A stretch of DNA of 64,000 nucleotides, taken from positions 28,020-92,019 of the forward strand of contig PLKM01000031.1 in NCBI GenBank assembly GCA_003141095.1, given 5' to 3'. This document shows, one piece after another, positions 50,250 through 58,617 of the stretch (positions are counted from its first letter, which is position 1; each line of letters begins with the position of its first letter). The notes beneath the pieces are model-generated. The model was not told where the DNA came from and made no database searches. It was given only the letters and a program-made list of their open reading frames with translations. The position numbers and the translations under genes were made by a program. The DNA comes from Acidimicrobiaceae bacterium. GTDB taxonomy: Bacteria; Actinomycetota; Acidimicrobiia; Acidimicrobiales; RAAP-2.

Positions 50250-51134
50250 TCAGTCGAACGCGCGACGAAACGATGCGACCAGTTCTTCCAAGTGATTCGT
50301 CACCAGCGAGATGTGACCGTCCGCTGGCTTGCGGGTGACCGTGGCGGACGCTACGTGACGCGCGAGCCACGCACCGTGGGTTGGCGGCACCATCAGGTCT
50401 TCGTCGCCGTACCAGACCGCGACCGGCACCTCGATGTCGTCGACGTCAAAACCCCACGGAGTGAAGAACACCCGGTCGTCGTCGTAGAACCCGTAGTACC
50501 CCGTGGCGAACGCGTGGCGACAGGCGTTCGCCAGGTCCCTCCTCGACGTCTCGCTTCGCAGCGCCGCCTTGTCAACGTCCGACAGCAGCCCGCCGAACAG
50601 TTCGATGATGTTGTCGGCGTTGGCCGTCAAGAACTCATCGCCGGCCTTCGCCATGTGGGCCTCGTAGGCCGGCCCCCCGGTTCTGGAGAGAGCGAACTCT
50701 TCGAGGTTCTCGGGGCCCATGCCGTTGGTCCAGTCGAAGTCAACGTCGATCGGTACGACGCCGGCGAGCGACCAGACGGCGATGCAGCGCGGGGCGTCGA
50801 GCGCCCCGCACGCGAGCGCGTGAGGCCCACCGCCCGACCAGCCGACCGATACGTAGTCATCTCGACCGAGCGCGTCGAGCGCCGAGCGCGCGTCACCGAC
50901 TACCGAAGCCACTGTTCTTCCCTCGAGCCTCGATGAAAGACCGTAACCGGCTCGCGAAATCGTGACGAAGAAGCAGCCCGACATTTCAGCGACCTCGGCG
51001 AACATCGAAACCGAGGAGGTGCTGCCGGGCGTGCCGTGGTGGAAGAAGACGGTATGCCCCGAAGGATCGCCCAGGGTGGCGACCTCAAGCAGGCGGCCAT
51101 CAGGGGCTATGACTTGGGATTCGTGGTAACGCAC
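50250..51134 (-). CDS. Alpha/beta hydrolase
   Basis: 294 residues from the GTG at 51134 (VRYHESQVIAPDGRLLEV, start motif). Oxyanion motif VFFHHGTPGSTSS, nucleophile elbow VGWSGGGPHAL (Gly-Trp-Ser-Gly-Gly), acid in VWYGDEDLMVPP, His in PADGHISLV. General esterase or peptidase-like hydrolase; substrate unknown. GGAG stands five bases before the GTG. Divergent from the SRPBCC gene, with only 45 bases between the two starts, so their promoters overlap. Confidence 0.84.
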   Translation of the reverse strand: MRYHESQVIAPDGRLLEVATLGDPSGHTVFFHHGTPGSTSSVSMFAEVAEMSGCFFVTISRAGYGLSSRLEGRTVASVVGDARSALDALGRDDYVSVGWSGGGPHALACGALDAPRCIAVWSLAGVVPIDVDFDWTNGMGPENLEEFALSRTGGPAYEAHMAKAGDEFLTANADNIIELFGGLLSDVDKAALRSETSRRDLANACRHAFATGYYGFYDDDRVFFTPWGFDVDDIEVPVAVWYGDEDLMVPPTHGAWLARHVASATVTRKPADGHISLVTNHLEELVASFRRAFD

Positions 51135-51166
51135 GGCCGCTCCAATCGTCCGATCTCCTGTCACCC

Positions 51167-51172
51167 TACGCT
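51167..51172 (+). promoter_or_regulatory. -10 box of the SRPBCC gene
   Basis: TACGCT, then seven bases, then the ATG at 51180. Confidence 0.5.
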
Positions 51173-51179
51173 GAGGCAG

Positions 51180-51611
51180 ATGAACGCAAAACGAACCGTC
51201 AGCGCAACGCGATTCATCGCGGTGCCACCCCCGGCCATCTTTGACCTCCTCGCCGACCCGCGCCAGCACAGCCGGTTCGACGGATCGGGCAGCGTCGTCA
51301 AGGTCCGCAAGGGCCCTGACCGACTTTTCCTGGGCGCGAAGTTCTCAATGGATATGAAGATCGGGTTTGGCTATTTTGTGACCAACCTGGTCGTGGCCTT
51401 CGAGGAGAATACGTGCATCGCGTGGCACCACTTCTCCCAGTTCATCTGGCGCTACGACCTCGAGGAGGTCCCCGGCGGCACCCGCGTCACCGAGTCCTTC
51501 AACTACGACAAGCCGTGGGCCTTCACCGTTCAACTGACCCACAAGAATGAATCCAATCGCCGCGCCATGGAGGCGACGCTCGAAAGAATCGAGAAGATCG
51601 TTACGGAGTGA
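51180..51611 (+). CDS. SRPBCC-family (START-like) protein
   Basis: 143 residues from the ATG at 51180 (MNAKRTVSATRFIAVPPP). Polyketide-cyclase/dehydrase-like helix-grip fold: FIAVPPPAIFDLLADPRQHSRFDGSG, cited as IFDLLADPRQHSRFDGSG, IAWHHFSQFIWRYDLE and GGTRVTESFNYDKP. Binds a hydrophobic ligand; activity unknown. Its last 11 bases overlap the 3' end of the DUF3048 gene on the other strand. Confidence 0.85.
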   Translation: MNAKRTVSATRFIAVPPPAIFDLLADPRQHSRFDGSGSVVKVRKGPDRLFLGAKFSMDMKIGFGYFVTNLVVAFEENTCIAWHHFSQFIWRYDLEEVPGGTRVTESFNYDKPWAFTVQLTHKNESNRRAMEATLERIEKIVTE

Positions 51612-52608
51612 GCGTCAGCGGAACTCCGACGTTCAAGAGTTCCACCCAGGTCTGGCCCGGCGTCAACTTGATGACCGTGCCGCTCTTGGTTTGATACGTG
51701 ACGACGTCAGCCTTTGACGCGCCGCGAGACCACGTGCCCTGCACTTCTTTACCGTCAGAGAAGACCGTGGCCGTGCCCGATCCCTGCAGGTTCGCGTAGG
51801 AGGCTTCAGTTCCGATGCCGTTGACGTAGTTGACCCACATAACCACGACGTTCTTCGGTGATTCGCGCACCCCGGTTCCCGTGACGTCGGGCTGGCCGAA
51901 CAACGTGCGATCCCATGAAGCCGTGGCCGTGTCCCACGTCCAGGTCACCGGGTACATGCTCGGAAACGGCACCACGAATCTGGCCACCGCGGTGCCGACG
52001 ACCTTTTGGGTGGCGCTGCGATAGGAAAAGAGTGATCGCGGCGGGGTCGGGGTGCCTCCGAACTTGAACAAGAGTGGCGCGACGGCGAACAGATTGTGCG
52101 GGGCCTGGAGCGAATTATCGCGGAACATCGCGGTTCCGGCGCTCGATTCGTCGATCAGTTTCACCGGCGCGGTCGAAATGCTCGCCACGGCGTACGCGGC
52201 GCCGCCCGAGTACGCGAAGATTCCCCCGATCGGCCACACCACCTGGGTGTCGGTAGGTCGAACCGAGCGAACAGGCCCGACTTTGTTGGGCGCATGCGAG
52301 TTGAAGATCGCCGCCAGTCGAGTGATGCCGCCGTTGACGATCTCTTCGTAAACGACGTCGGCTTGGTCAATACCCCATTGTGGAAGCGCCTGTGGGGTGT
52401 TCTCGATCTTGACCGTCAGCGCCGATCGGGTGAGCGCCGCACCGCCGGGGTCGGGAAGTCCCGTGAGCGGAGCGACAGGAACTGCGATCGTCGTTGTGGT
52501 GCTGGTTGACGTCGTCGTTGTGGTGCTGGTGCCTCGAACCCGCGACCATGCCACGATTGCGGCCCCGGCGAGAACAACGACTGCAACAAGGACAAGTAAT
52601 TTTCGCAT
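51601..52608 (-). CDS. DUF3048 (YerB-like) secreted or anchored protein
   Basis: 335 residues. N-terminal membrane segment 5-20 (LLVLVAVVVLAGAAIV), then a Thr-rich linker (TSTTTTTSTSTTTT) and DUF3048 domain: PLTGLPDPGG, TVKIENTPQALPQWGIDQAD (core KIENTPQALPQ), VYEEIVNGGITRLAAIF, GPVRSVRPTD, and a C-terminal DUF3048_C region. It probably works outside the membrane; function unknown. The Thr-rich DNA is a simple GTT/GTC repeat. TAGTTT at leaderless spacing precedes the ATG. Confidence 0.87.
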   Translation of the reverse strand: MRKLLVLVAVVVLAGAAIVAWSRVRGTSTTTTTSTSTTTTIAVPVAPLTGLPDPGGAALTRSALTVKIENTPQALPQWGIDQADVVYEEIVNGGITRLAAIFNSHAPNKVGPVRSVRPTDTQVVWPIGGIFAYSGGAAYAVASISTAPVKLIDESSAGTAMFRDNSLQAPHNLFAVAPLLFKFGGTPTPPRSLFSYRSATQKVVGTAVARFVVPFPSMYPVTWTWDTATASWDRTLFGQPDVTGTGVRESPKNVVVMWVNYVNGIGTEASYANLQGSGTATVFSDGKEVQGTWSRGASKADVVTYQTKSGTVIKLTPGQTWVELLNVGVPLTLTP

Positions 52609-52614
52609 CCCTAC

Positions 52615-52620
52615 AAACTA
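52615..52620 (-). promoter_or_regulatory. -10 box of the DUF3048 gene
   Basis: TAGTTT on the minus strand, six bases before the ATG at 52608. Confidence 0.5.
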
Positions 52621-52658
52621 GTAAGAACGGACCGGACCCTCTGATCGCGATCGCGCCG

Positions 52659-53120
52659 CTACAAGATTCTAAAAATCACGGTATGGGGCAGTTGGGTGAC
52701 GGCACTCACGTGCTGCGAGCCTTCGACCGCAAGCCATCCCGTGGCCTGGTAGAAGCCGAGGGCGCTGTCGCGCCCGTTGGCCCACACTTGCTGCACCCCG
52801 AGGCCGCGCAGCTCGGCTTCGGCGAAATCGAGGACTGCGGCTCCGTAGCCGAAGCCCTGCTGGTCGAAATCGGTCGCCATATAGCGAAGCTGGTACGAAC
52901 GCAGCTCCGGATTCACTGGTGAGGGCGAAGGGTAGAACGATGCACTGACCACCAGGCGCTCGCCCAGGAAGCCCCCGTAATGGCGGGACGTTTCCTCCTC
53001 GTCTCGGGGGTCCGCAACTGAAATCGCGGGATTGTCCGATCGCAGTACTCGACGACGAAGCGCGTGCAGAACCCGGGGCTCGACACGCTCGACTCGAAGG
53101 GATACAAGGGGGTCAGTCAA
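52659..53120 (-). CDS. GNAT-family N-acetyltransferase (second of a pair)
   Basis: 153 residues from a TTG at 53120 overlapping the upstream GNAT stop by eight bases; the start is a judgment. Acetyl-CoA loop in LRYMATDFDQQGFGYGAAVLDFAEAE (core QQGFGYGAAVL), then VWANGRDSALGFYQATGWLAVEG (core ALGFYQATGW). Substrate unknown. Operon of PaiB-like, GNAT, GNAT genes with overlapping ends. Confidence 0.78.
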   Translation of the reverse strand: MTDPLVSLRVERVEPRVLHALRRRVLRSDNPAISVADPRDEEETSRHYGGFLGERLVVSASFYPSPSPVNPELRSYQLRYMATDFDQQGFGYGAAVLDFAEAELRGLGVQQVWANGRDSALGFYQATGWLAVEGSQHVSAVTQLPHTVIFRIL

Positions 53121-53607
53121 GGGCTCGCACCATGGTGACCAAGGTGAGCGAGGGGTCACGGCCCATCTTGATGGACTCACCGTTCAATCGGAATCCCATC
53201 TTCTCGTAAAAAGCCCGCGCACGAGCCACGCTGTCGGTGACGTGCAGGTACAGACTCCTCGCGCCGTCACCTCGCGCCCACTCGCTGATCGCGTCGACGA
53301 GTTGGGCGGCGACGCCGGTCCCTCGTGCACTCGGCGTGACGTACATCCCAAAGAGCCAGTGCGTTCCGGGGTGCGAGTCGTTGTAACCTCCAGAGGCCAT
53401 GCCGACGACCGCGCCATCGCACTCGGCCAAGTAGTAGTTCCACTTCGCGGCGACGGTTCTCCACCGCGCGCGTGACCACGTCACGGACTCTTCGTAGGTT
53501 GTTCCGTACGCGTCTGGCGTGTCGGCGAGCGATTCGAGACGAATCGCTCGTAGCAGCCGGCCGTCTCCAGCGCCAGCGTGTCGGACACTGATGCGGGGAT
53601 CACTCAC
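53113..53607 (-). CDS. GNAT-family N-acetyltransferase (first of a pair)
   Basis: 164 residues from a GTG at 53607 that overlaps the PaiB-like stop by eight bases. GNAT motifs: WLFGMYVTPSARGTGVAAQLVDAI, cited as MYVTPSARGTGVAAQL, and LHVTDSVARARAFYEKMGF (core ARAFYEKMGF). It could act on a polyamine or amino acid, given that PaiA/PaiB-type genes pair an acetyltransferase with a PaiB regulator, but PaiA orthology is not shown. Confidence 0.85.
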   Translation of the reverse strand: MSDPRISVRHAGAGDGRLLRAIRLESLADTPDAYGTTYEESVTWSRARWRTVAAKWNYYLAECDGAVVGMASGGYNDSHPGTHWLFGMYVTPSARGTGVAAQLVDAISEWARGDGARSLYLHVTDSVARARAFYEKMGFRLNGESIKMGRDPSLTLVTMVRALD

Positions 53608-54217
53608 CGTTGGTCATGCGCCGAGCGACGATCTGCTCGCCGAGTGTTCCTTGGGCCAAATGGTCGCGCACGCTGTCGTGGTCGACCTGCGGACGATTCT
53701 GGGACAGTTTGGCCTTCCCCTCGACCGACAGGACCTCGATCTCAATGCCCACGATTGCCTTCAGCTGCTGGTCAATGTACGCCGGCGGCGAGTCGTCGAC
53801 GCGCCACTGGGGAACACGTCCGGCTTCGAAGGTCTCAGTGACCGCTCGCACCTGGCGCGCTGTCCACTCGGGATCGTCGCGCAACGTCAGTCGTCCGCGC
53901 ACCTCGGCCGCGACGTAGTTCCAGGTCGGCACCACGCCGGGATTCTCCACCCGACTGGGGTAGTACGAAGGCGTCACGTACGCGCTCGCCGCCAAGAAGA
54001 GCGCGAGGACTTCGGTGCCGTCTCGGGCTGCTTTCCACCACGGGTTGGCCCTCGCGAGGTGCGACAGCAGTTGTCGTCGGCCTTCGCTCACGACCACGGG
54101 GACAAAGACGCTCGCGAGTCCACTGGCCGTGTTGATAACGAGCATGCCCGCGCCCGCGTCTTTCACCACCTGCCAGGCGTCGTCATCATCGATGGAAAAC
54201 TTGGGTGGGACGTACAT
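53600..54217 (-). CDS. FMN-binding negative transcriptional regulator, PaiB-like
   Basis: 205 residues. Split-barrel FMN-binding fold with MYVPPKFSIDD at the start, LLSHLARANPWW, ALFLAASAYVTPSYYPSR and VPTWNYVAAEVRGRL. In Bacillus, PaiA and PaiB affect sporulation and protease genes and PaiA is an acetyltransferase; here two GNAT genes follow and overlap, so the pairing is kept. Regulatory role is inferred from family name only. Confidence 0.9.
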   Translation of the reverse strand: MYVPPKFSIDDDDAWQVVKDAGAGMLVINTASGLASVFVPVVVSEGRRQLLSHLARANPWWKAARDGTEVLALFLAASAYVTPSYYPSRVENPGVVPTWNYVAAEVRGRLTLRDDPEWTARQVRAVTETFEAGRVPQWRVDDSPPAYIDQQLKAIVGIEIEVLSVEGKAKLSQNRPQVDHDSVRDHLAQGTLGEQIVARRMTNGE

Positions 54218-54256
54218 TCGTCCATTGTTCCACGGATCGGTGGGAACCCGTCGCAG

Positions 54257-54730
54257 TCAGTTTGAGCCCAACAAGGCGTCCAGTTTCTCAAAACTCTCGC
54301 CCCAGCCAATCTCGCCGCCCATGGAAATCATGGCGTCGCGGTCTTCGAGCACCGGATACGTGGCGAGTACCTCCACTACCGTTGCACCGTCGGCTTCGAG
54401 GAACGAGATCTCGTAGAACCACTCCATGACGACACGTTCCAGGTGGCTGCCCTTCGGCCGGAACAGTGCGAGCCATTCGTCAGGGTGCTCGGACAATTCG
54501 ACCCGCAGTGCGAAGTGACGGGGGCGATCGACGTCCTGCAGGGTTCCGAACATTGGATAGCGCTGGAAATCAGGCATCTGCATCGTTATTCGATAGGCAC
54601 CACCGTCTCGGGCGTCCATCTCGCACTCCACGACCTCTACGACGTGCGGGCCCCACCACTGTCTGAGGATCTCGGCGTTCGTCCACGCGTCGAAGACTTG
54701 ATCCACCGGAGCCGCGAACGCGCGGCTCAA
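54257..54730 (-). CDS. AHSA1/SRPBCC-domain protein
   Basis: 157 residues from a TTG at 54730. AHSA1 features: AFAAPVDQVFDAWTNAEILRQWWGP (core PVDQVFDAWTN and WWGP), GGAYRITMQMPDF and the C-terminal WGESFEKLDALL. The fold's first strand (PQTLLSRAFAAPV) begins before the TTG, and the only in-frame codons upstream that could start it are CTG or ATT, so the true start is unclear. Function unknown; members include polyketide cyclase-like and stress-related proteins. Confidence 0.78.
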   Translation of the reverse strand: MSRAFAAPVDQVFDAWTNAEILRQWWGPHVVEVVECEMDARDGGAYRITMQMPDFQRYPMFGTLQDVDRPRHFALRVELSEHPDEWLALFRPKGSHLERVVMEWFYEISFLEADGATVVEVLATYPVLEDRDAMISMGGEIGWGESFEKLDALLGSN

Positions 54731-54822
54731 CAGAGTCTGGGGGCGCCCTTGATCATTCGAAACTTGACCCGCTGGTCCACTGCCACCCCCAATCGTGTGA
54801 GAACGAGGCTAGTACTTGCTCA

Positions 54823-56202
54823 CTAGACCGGGTTGTCACCGGGGAGTCGCGCCGAGTAGATGGAGTAGCCGTCGATATGGCGAACGAGGAAAGTGGCGAT
54901 CAGTGTCGCGCACATCATGGGGATCATGATGGCGAAGCCGCCATGGGTCAACTCGGCCACGAGCACCAGCCCGGCGAGCGGAGCTTGCATCGAAGCTCCA
55001 ATCATTGCGGCGGCGCCGATCAGCGCAAACGCCCCAACCGGTGTTCCCGGCCACATATGAATCCAGAGGGATCCGAGGAACGCCCCGAGAACCGCTCCGG
55101 TACTGAGAAATGGCGTGAAGACCCCTCCCGCCGCGCCGCTTCCGAGCGTGAGCGCGGTGACGAATGGCTTCAAGGCGAAGAGTGCAAAAAGCAGACCGAT
55201 GCCGCCGACACCCAGGAAGGCCTCGTGGGCCATGTCCTTGCCGTTGCCGAAGAGTTGCGGATACCAAATGCCGATGACCCCGACGACAAGAAATGCGAGC
55301 GGCATCGCCCAGAAGATTGACGCACCCTTCGCACGAACGTGCGACGCCCAGCCAATGAGGCGCACGTAGAACACGGCCAAGAGCCCGATCACGATGCCCG
55401 CCAGCACCGACCACACCATCAGCGACGCGCTGAAGCGGTACGCCGGGATGTCCGCGTACGTCGCACCGCTGGGCAGATACAGCCACGCGACCATCGTCGC
55501 AATGAGCGAGCACGCCAAGGCCGGCAACACCGTGGGAAGGGCGAAGCTTCCGAGCAGCACTTCAGCGGTGAAAATGGCCCCGCCGAGCGGCACGTTATAA
55601 ACCGCCGCCAGTCCCGCGCCGCCACCGCAGGCCACAAGGAGCCGCTTCTGGGCGGGCGACAAATGCAGCCAGTGCGAGAGCACACTTCCCGACGCGCCTC
55701 CCATGAGCTTCGGAGCGGCCTCGCGCCCCACCGATGCGCCGAGTCCGATCACTATCTCAGAAACTATGGACGTCAAGAAGCTCCGACGTAAGCCCAACTC
55801 ACCGTCACCATTCCACAGTGCGTCGTCGATCTCGGACTTTTCCTTCTTCAGATACCGGCGAATGAGGTACCACGAGACTGCGCCGATCACCCCGGCGATG
55901 ACGAGCGATGCCACACGGTGCAGATCGGAGGTCGCGGCGACGGCGTTTTGGTAGCTGCCCGAGCGGTAGTTGAACGCGGCTCGTTCGGCGAGCTTGAGCA
56001 GCCACATCAGGAGATCACCGAAGAGTCCCGTCGCAATGCCGGTGAGAACAATGGCCACCCAGAAAACGGGCGTGAGGGCGGCCTCACCGTCATGCGTGAC
56101 GTTGGGCTGTTCCATTGCGCCGCGGCCCGAGGCAATGCGCTTCTTTATGAGCGGAGGAGGAACTCGCAGCCGCTCGTTCTCTCCGCCTTGCTTGCGCTCC
56201 AT
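54823..56202 (-). CDS. Voltage-gated chloride channel / ClC-type Cl-/H+ antiporter
   Basis: 459 residues with about 10-12 helices. ClC ion-pore motifs are seen: GLGASVGREAAPKLMG, GGGAGLAAVYNVPLGG, FGNGKDMAHEAFLG and GSGAAGGVFTPFL. The GREAAP has Ala in place of the Gly of GREGP. It moves chloride, possibly coupled to protons, and would help in acid resistance, which fits the sedolisin. GAGAGG precedes the ATG. A short cytosolic basic N-terminus (MERKQGGENERLR) precedes the membrane part. Confidence 0.92.
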   Translation of the reverse strand: MERKQGGENERLRVPPPLIKKRIASGRGAMEQPNVTHDGEAALTPVFWVAIVLTGIATGLFGDLLMWLLKLAERAAFNYRSGSYQNAVAATSDLHRVASLVIAGVIGAVSWYLIRRYLKKEKSEIDDALWNGDGELGLRRSFLTSIVSEIVIGLGASVGREAAPKLMGGASGSVLSHWLHLSPAQKRLLVACGGGAGLAAVYNVPLGGAIFTAEVLLGSFALPTVLPALACSLIATMVAWLYLPSGATYADIPAYRFSASLMVWSVLAGIVIGLLAVFYVRLIGWASHVRAKGASIFWAMPLAFLVVGVIGIWYPQLFGNGKDMAHEAFLGVGGIGLLFALFALKPFVTALTLGSGAAGGVFTPFLSTGAVLGAFLGSLWIHMWPGTPVGAFALIGAAAMIGASMQAPLAGLVLVAELTHGGFAIMIPMMCATLIATFLVRHIDGYSIYSARLPGDNPV

Positions 56203-56280
56203 GGGCCTCTCGTCACTAAAAGTAAGACAATCGTAACTCTCGGTATCCGCGACTTCGCGCGCGCGAAGCGAACGGCGCCG

Positions 56281-56739
56281 CTACAAGAGGAATGGAACGA
56301 GCGGCTCGACGTTCTTACGATATTCCACGTATTGCGATGGAAATTGTTGAGAGATCAACTTCTCTTCGACGCGAATCTTGCAGATGGACACTGCAGTGGT
56401 CAAGACCAGAAGCCCGCTACCAAAGGCCTCCCCGTACAAGAGTTCGGAACCCAAACCCATGAGGAGTATCCCCGAATAGATGCGATGGCGCACGAAGCGG
56501 TGAGGACCGCTCTGGACAAGCTCGTGATTCTCCCTCAGCGTCACGACGCCGCTCCAATTCGTTGCGAGGTTCACGCGAGCCCATAGCGCGACGACTGTTC
56601 CCACACCGACAATCAGCACGGTACCGACGCCCCACCCCAACGACCGTGCCCACAACAGTCGATGAATCCACGTCGCACGCCAGAAACCATTGGTGAGGAC
56701 GGTGGCGAGTTCGCTCAATGGCACGCGGAGTGGTTTCAC
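56281..56739 (-). CDS. Isoprenylcysteine methyltransferase-like membrane protein, N-terminally short
   Basis: About 152 residues from a GTG at 56739, or 176 from a TTG at 56811. One clear N-terminal helix (GTVLIVGVGTVVALW), then the conserved LRENHELVQSGPHRFVRHRIYSG (core VQSGPHRFVRH) and a second hydrophobic stretch. The family normally has two or three more N-terminal helices, so this copy is truncated or begins late. Substrate unknown. Neighbours are unrelated. Confidence 0.65.
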   Translation of the reverse strand: MKPLRVPLSELATVLTNGFWRATWIHRLLWARSLGWGVGTVLIVGVGTVVALWARVNLATNWSGVVTLRENHELVQSGPHRFVRHRIYSGILLMGLGSELLYGEAFGSGLLVLTTAVSICKIRVEEKLISQQFPSQYVEYRKNVEPLVPFLL

Positions 56740-56880
56740 GGCGCGTGCTCGATGACGCGGGTGAAGACCTGACGCGACTGGACGATTGCCAAGTTGCGCG
56801 AGTGCGCCCAAGCGCCGGGCGGGCCATCACCAACTGATCGAGACTAGTGAGGACCCCACTATTCGAGGAGGTAGATCCTC

Positions 56881-57630
56881 CTAGGGCCCTTCACACTGGT
56901 CGGATCGGTGCTCGCCGCCGCGTACGACTCCGCAGGTCGGACAGAGCAGATGAACCCAGCACACGGGATCGCCTCCTTCAAAAGCCTCTTCCAACTCGAG
57001 GAGCTCCCGTGGGTCTTCGATGAGAATCTCAGCGCCGCTCGCCGCCAACTCATCGCGAGATCCGTATCCCCACAAGACACCAATCGGTACAAGACCGTGA
57101 AAACTTGACGCACGCACGTCGTACTCTCGATCCCCCACCATCCAAACCTTGCGCGGTTCCGCTGGTTGCAGGTGGGCAAGAGCTTCCCCGACGATGTCAA
57201 TTTTCGACGTCAGCTTGCCGTCAAGACTGGCACCCGAGACAGTTTCAAAGAAGTGCGCTACCCCTAAGAAACCCAGCACTTGATTGGCAAAATCAACTCG
57301 CTTCGAAGTGGCAACGCCCATTCGGACCCCCCTTCTCTCAAGTCCAGCAAGCATTGCCGGGACCCCGTCGTAAAGCCGACAGAGCAGCACACCGCTCGCC
57401 GCGTAGAAGTCGCGATAACGCTCGACGACTCCATCGAGATCCCTCCCCGCAATACCCAGTTGGGCAAAGGACTCCTCGAGCGGAGGTCCAATCAAACTCT
57501 TTAATCGCTCGTCGGTCGGATTAAGCCCAAGTTCATCCAGAGTCGAACGAAACGAGCGGAGGATCCCTTCTTGTGAGTCAACCAAGGTTCCGTCGAGATC
57601 AAAGATGGCAAAAGCGGGTAACGAAGTCAT
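56881..57630 (-). CDS. HAD-family phosphatase with a Cys/His-rich C-terminal tail
   Basis: 249 residues from the ATG at 57630 (MTSLPAFAIFDLDGTLVDSQ, 20 residues). HAD motifs: I FDLDGTLVDS, II VATSKR, III K of KLTSKIDIVGEAL, IV MVGDREYDV. Phosphoglycolate-phosphatase-like cap domain. After the HAD core ends near 220, an unusual tail carries VCWVHLLCPTCGVVRGGEH and DQC: cysteines at 224, 230, 233, 246 and His at 227, 241, a possible zinc site. Substrate unknown. Confidence 0.85.
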   Translation of the reverse strand: MTSLPAFAIFDLDGTLVDSQEGILRSFRSTLDELGLNPTDERLKSLIGPPLEESFAQLGIAGRDLDGVVERYRDFYAASGVLLCRLYDGVPAMLAGLERRGVRMGVATSKRVDFANQVLGFLGVAHFFETVSGASLDGKLTSKIDIVGEALAHLQPAEPRKVWMVGDREYDVRASSFHGLVPIGVLWGYGSRDELAASGAEILIEDPRELLELEEAFEGGDPVCWVHLLCPTCGVVRGGEHRSDQCEGP

Positions 57631-57802
57631 GCATCCATCATTGCGTGAGTCGACCGCCTTCGCTGGGGAAAACGTCGTTATTGCGCCCTCTGATGCTCGT
57701 TCTCTCGCGACTCCTCGCACGTCGCGCCAACACTTCGTGCTCGTCGGCCACGATGTCGAGAGATGACGAGAAGGTGAGCCTTGACATCGACAATCGCCGA
57801 AA

Positions 57803-58492
57803 TCAAAGTTCCAACAGCCGAACTAGCTCATCAAGAACCTTCTCAAACATGATGTTCGCGTTGCGAACCGATCCGACGTAGTGACCGTAAAGTTCAAAAC
57901 TCAGAAATCCGAAGATCATGTTCCACGACATCAGTGCACGTACGTACATCTCCTTGGGAACATCGACGAGAACTTCCTCAATAGCCCCGACCTCGAGAAA
58001 CTCCTCGACCTCTTCGGCGGCACTAGCACGCCTCGGAAGGCGTCGGACTTTCTGAGCGTCGGACAGTATTTTGGAGAGCACCCGCGGTACTCGCGTCGCC
58101 GCCTCAATCGTTGTCGTCGGCGCTACGTAGTTAGGCACCGGCGTTCCATAGATCAAGCTGTACTCGTTGGGATGACGTTTGGCCCATTTACGAACTGTCC
58201 TTGCGGCGATACGAAACCGGTCAGCCGCGCTCTCCAGTTCGGCCTTGGCGTCGCTGCGTTCAACGCTGGCGCCCAAGTCGTTGTAGGCGTCGAAGATTAG
58301 AGCCGTCAGGAGATCGTCGCGAGTCGCGAAATAGCGATACAGGGCTGACGAGACGACGCCCATTTCCCGGGCAACTTCACGCAACGAGAGACCGCTCACC
58401 CCGTTGCTCGCAATGAGCACCCGCGAGACTTTCTTGATGGTCGCAATCTGAGCGGTACGGGCCTCAGCGCGCGACAGATTCTTGCTCGTCAC
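57803..58492 (-). CDS. TetR-family transcriptional regulator
   Basis: 229 residues from the GTG at 58492. Helix-turn-helix: ATIKKVSRVLIASNGVSGLSLREVAREMGVVSSALYRYFATRDDLL, cited as GLSLREVAREMGVVSSALYRYF. C-terminal ligand-binding domain includes a TetR_C pattern (KWAKRHPNEYSLIYGTPVP, core HPNEYSLIYGTP). It is divergent from an epimerase gene, with two identical palindromes between them; so it probably represses both, relieved by an unknown ligand. Confidence 0.9.
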   Translation of the reverse strand: MTSKNLSRAEARTAQIATIKKVSRVLIASNGVSGLSLREVAREMGVVSSALYRYFATRDDLLTALIFDAYNDLGASVERSDAKAELESAADRFRIAARTVRKWAKRHPNEYSLIYGTPVPNYVAPTTTIEAATRVPRVLSKILSDAQKVRRLPRRASAAEEVEEFLEVGAIEEVLVDVPKEMYVRALMSWNMIFGFLSFELYGHYVGSVRNANIMFEKVLDELVRLLEL

Positions 58493-58498
58493 CCGGCC

Positions 58499-58504
58499 AG
58501 TATC
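58499..58504 (-). promoter_or_regulatory. -10 box of the TetR gene
   Basis: GATACT on the minus strand with TGTG before it (extended -10), six bases before the GTG at 58492. Confidence 0.4.
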
Positions 58505-58531
58505 ACACCCCTTTCCACTTTTCACAATTCC

Positions 58532-58546
58532 GAGAGCAGTGCTCTT
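58532..58546. promoter_or_regulatory. TetR operator, copy 1
   Basis: GAGAGCAGTGCTCTT: the 13-base core AGAGCAGTGCTCT (58533-58545) is a perfect palindrome. An identical core is at 58585-58597, 52 bases centre to centre. Confidence 0.75.
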
Positions 58547-58583
58547 GTATTTAGAGAGTTCGTATGCCATACTTGTTCAATAC

Positions 58584-58598
58584 GAGAGCAGTGCTCTC
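58584..58598. promoter_or_regulatory. TetR operator, copy 2
   Basis: GAGAGCAGTGCTCTC, a perfect 15-base palindrome, 19 bases before the ATG at 58618 of the epimerase gene. Confidence 0.75.
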
Positions 58599-58617
58599 TT
58601 AACTGAGATGGGGTTAT

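Noticed and set aside
52494-52570. GTT/GTC-rich repeat tract
   Set aside because: It is the Thr-rich linker of the DUF3048 protein read on the other strand, not a mobile or CRISPR repeat.
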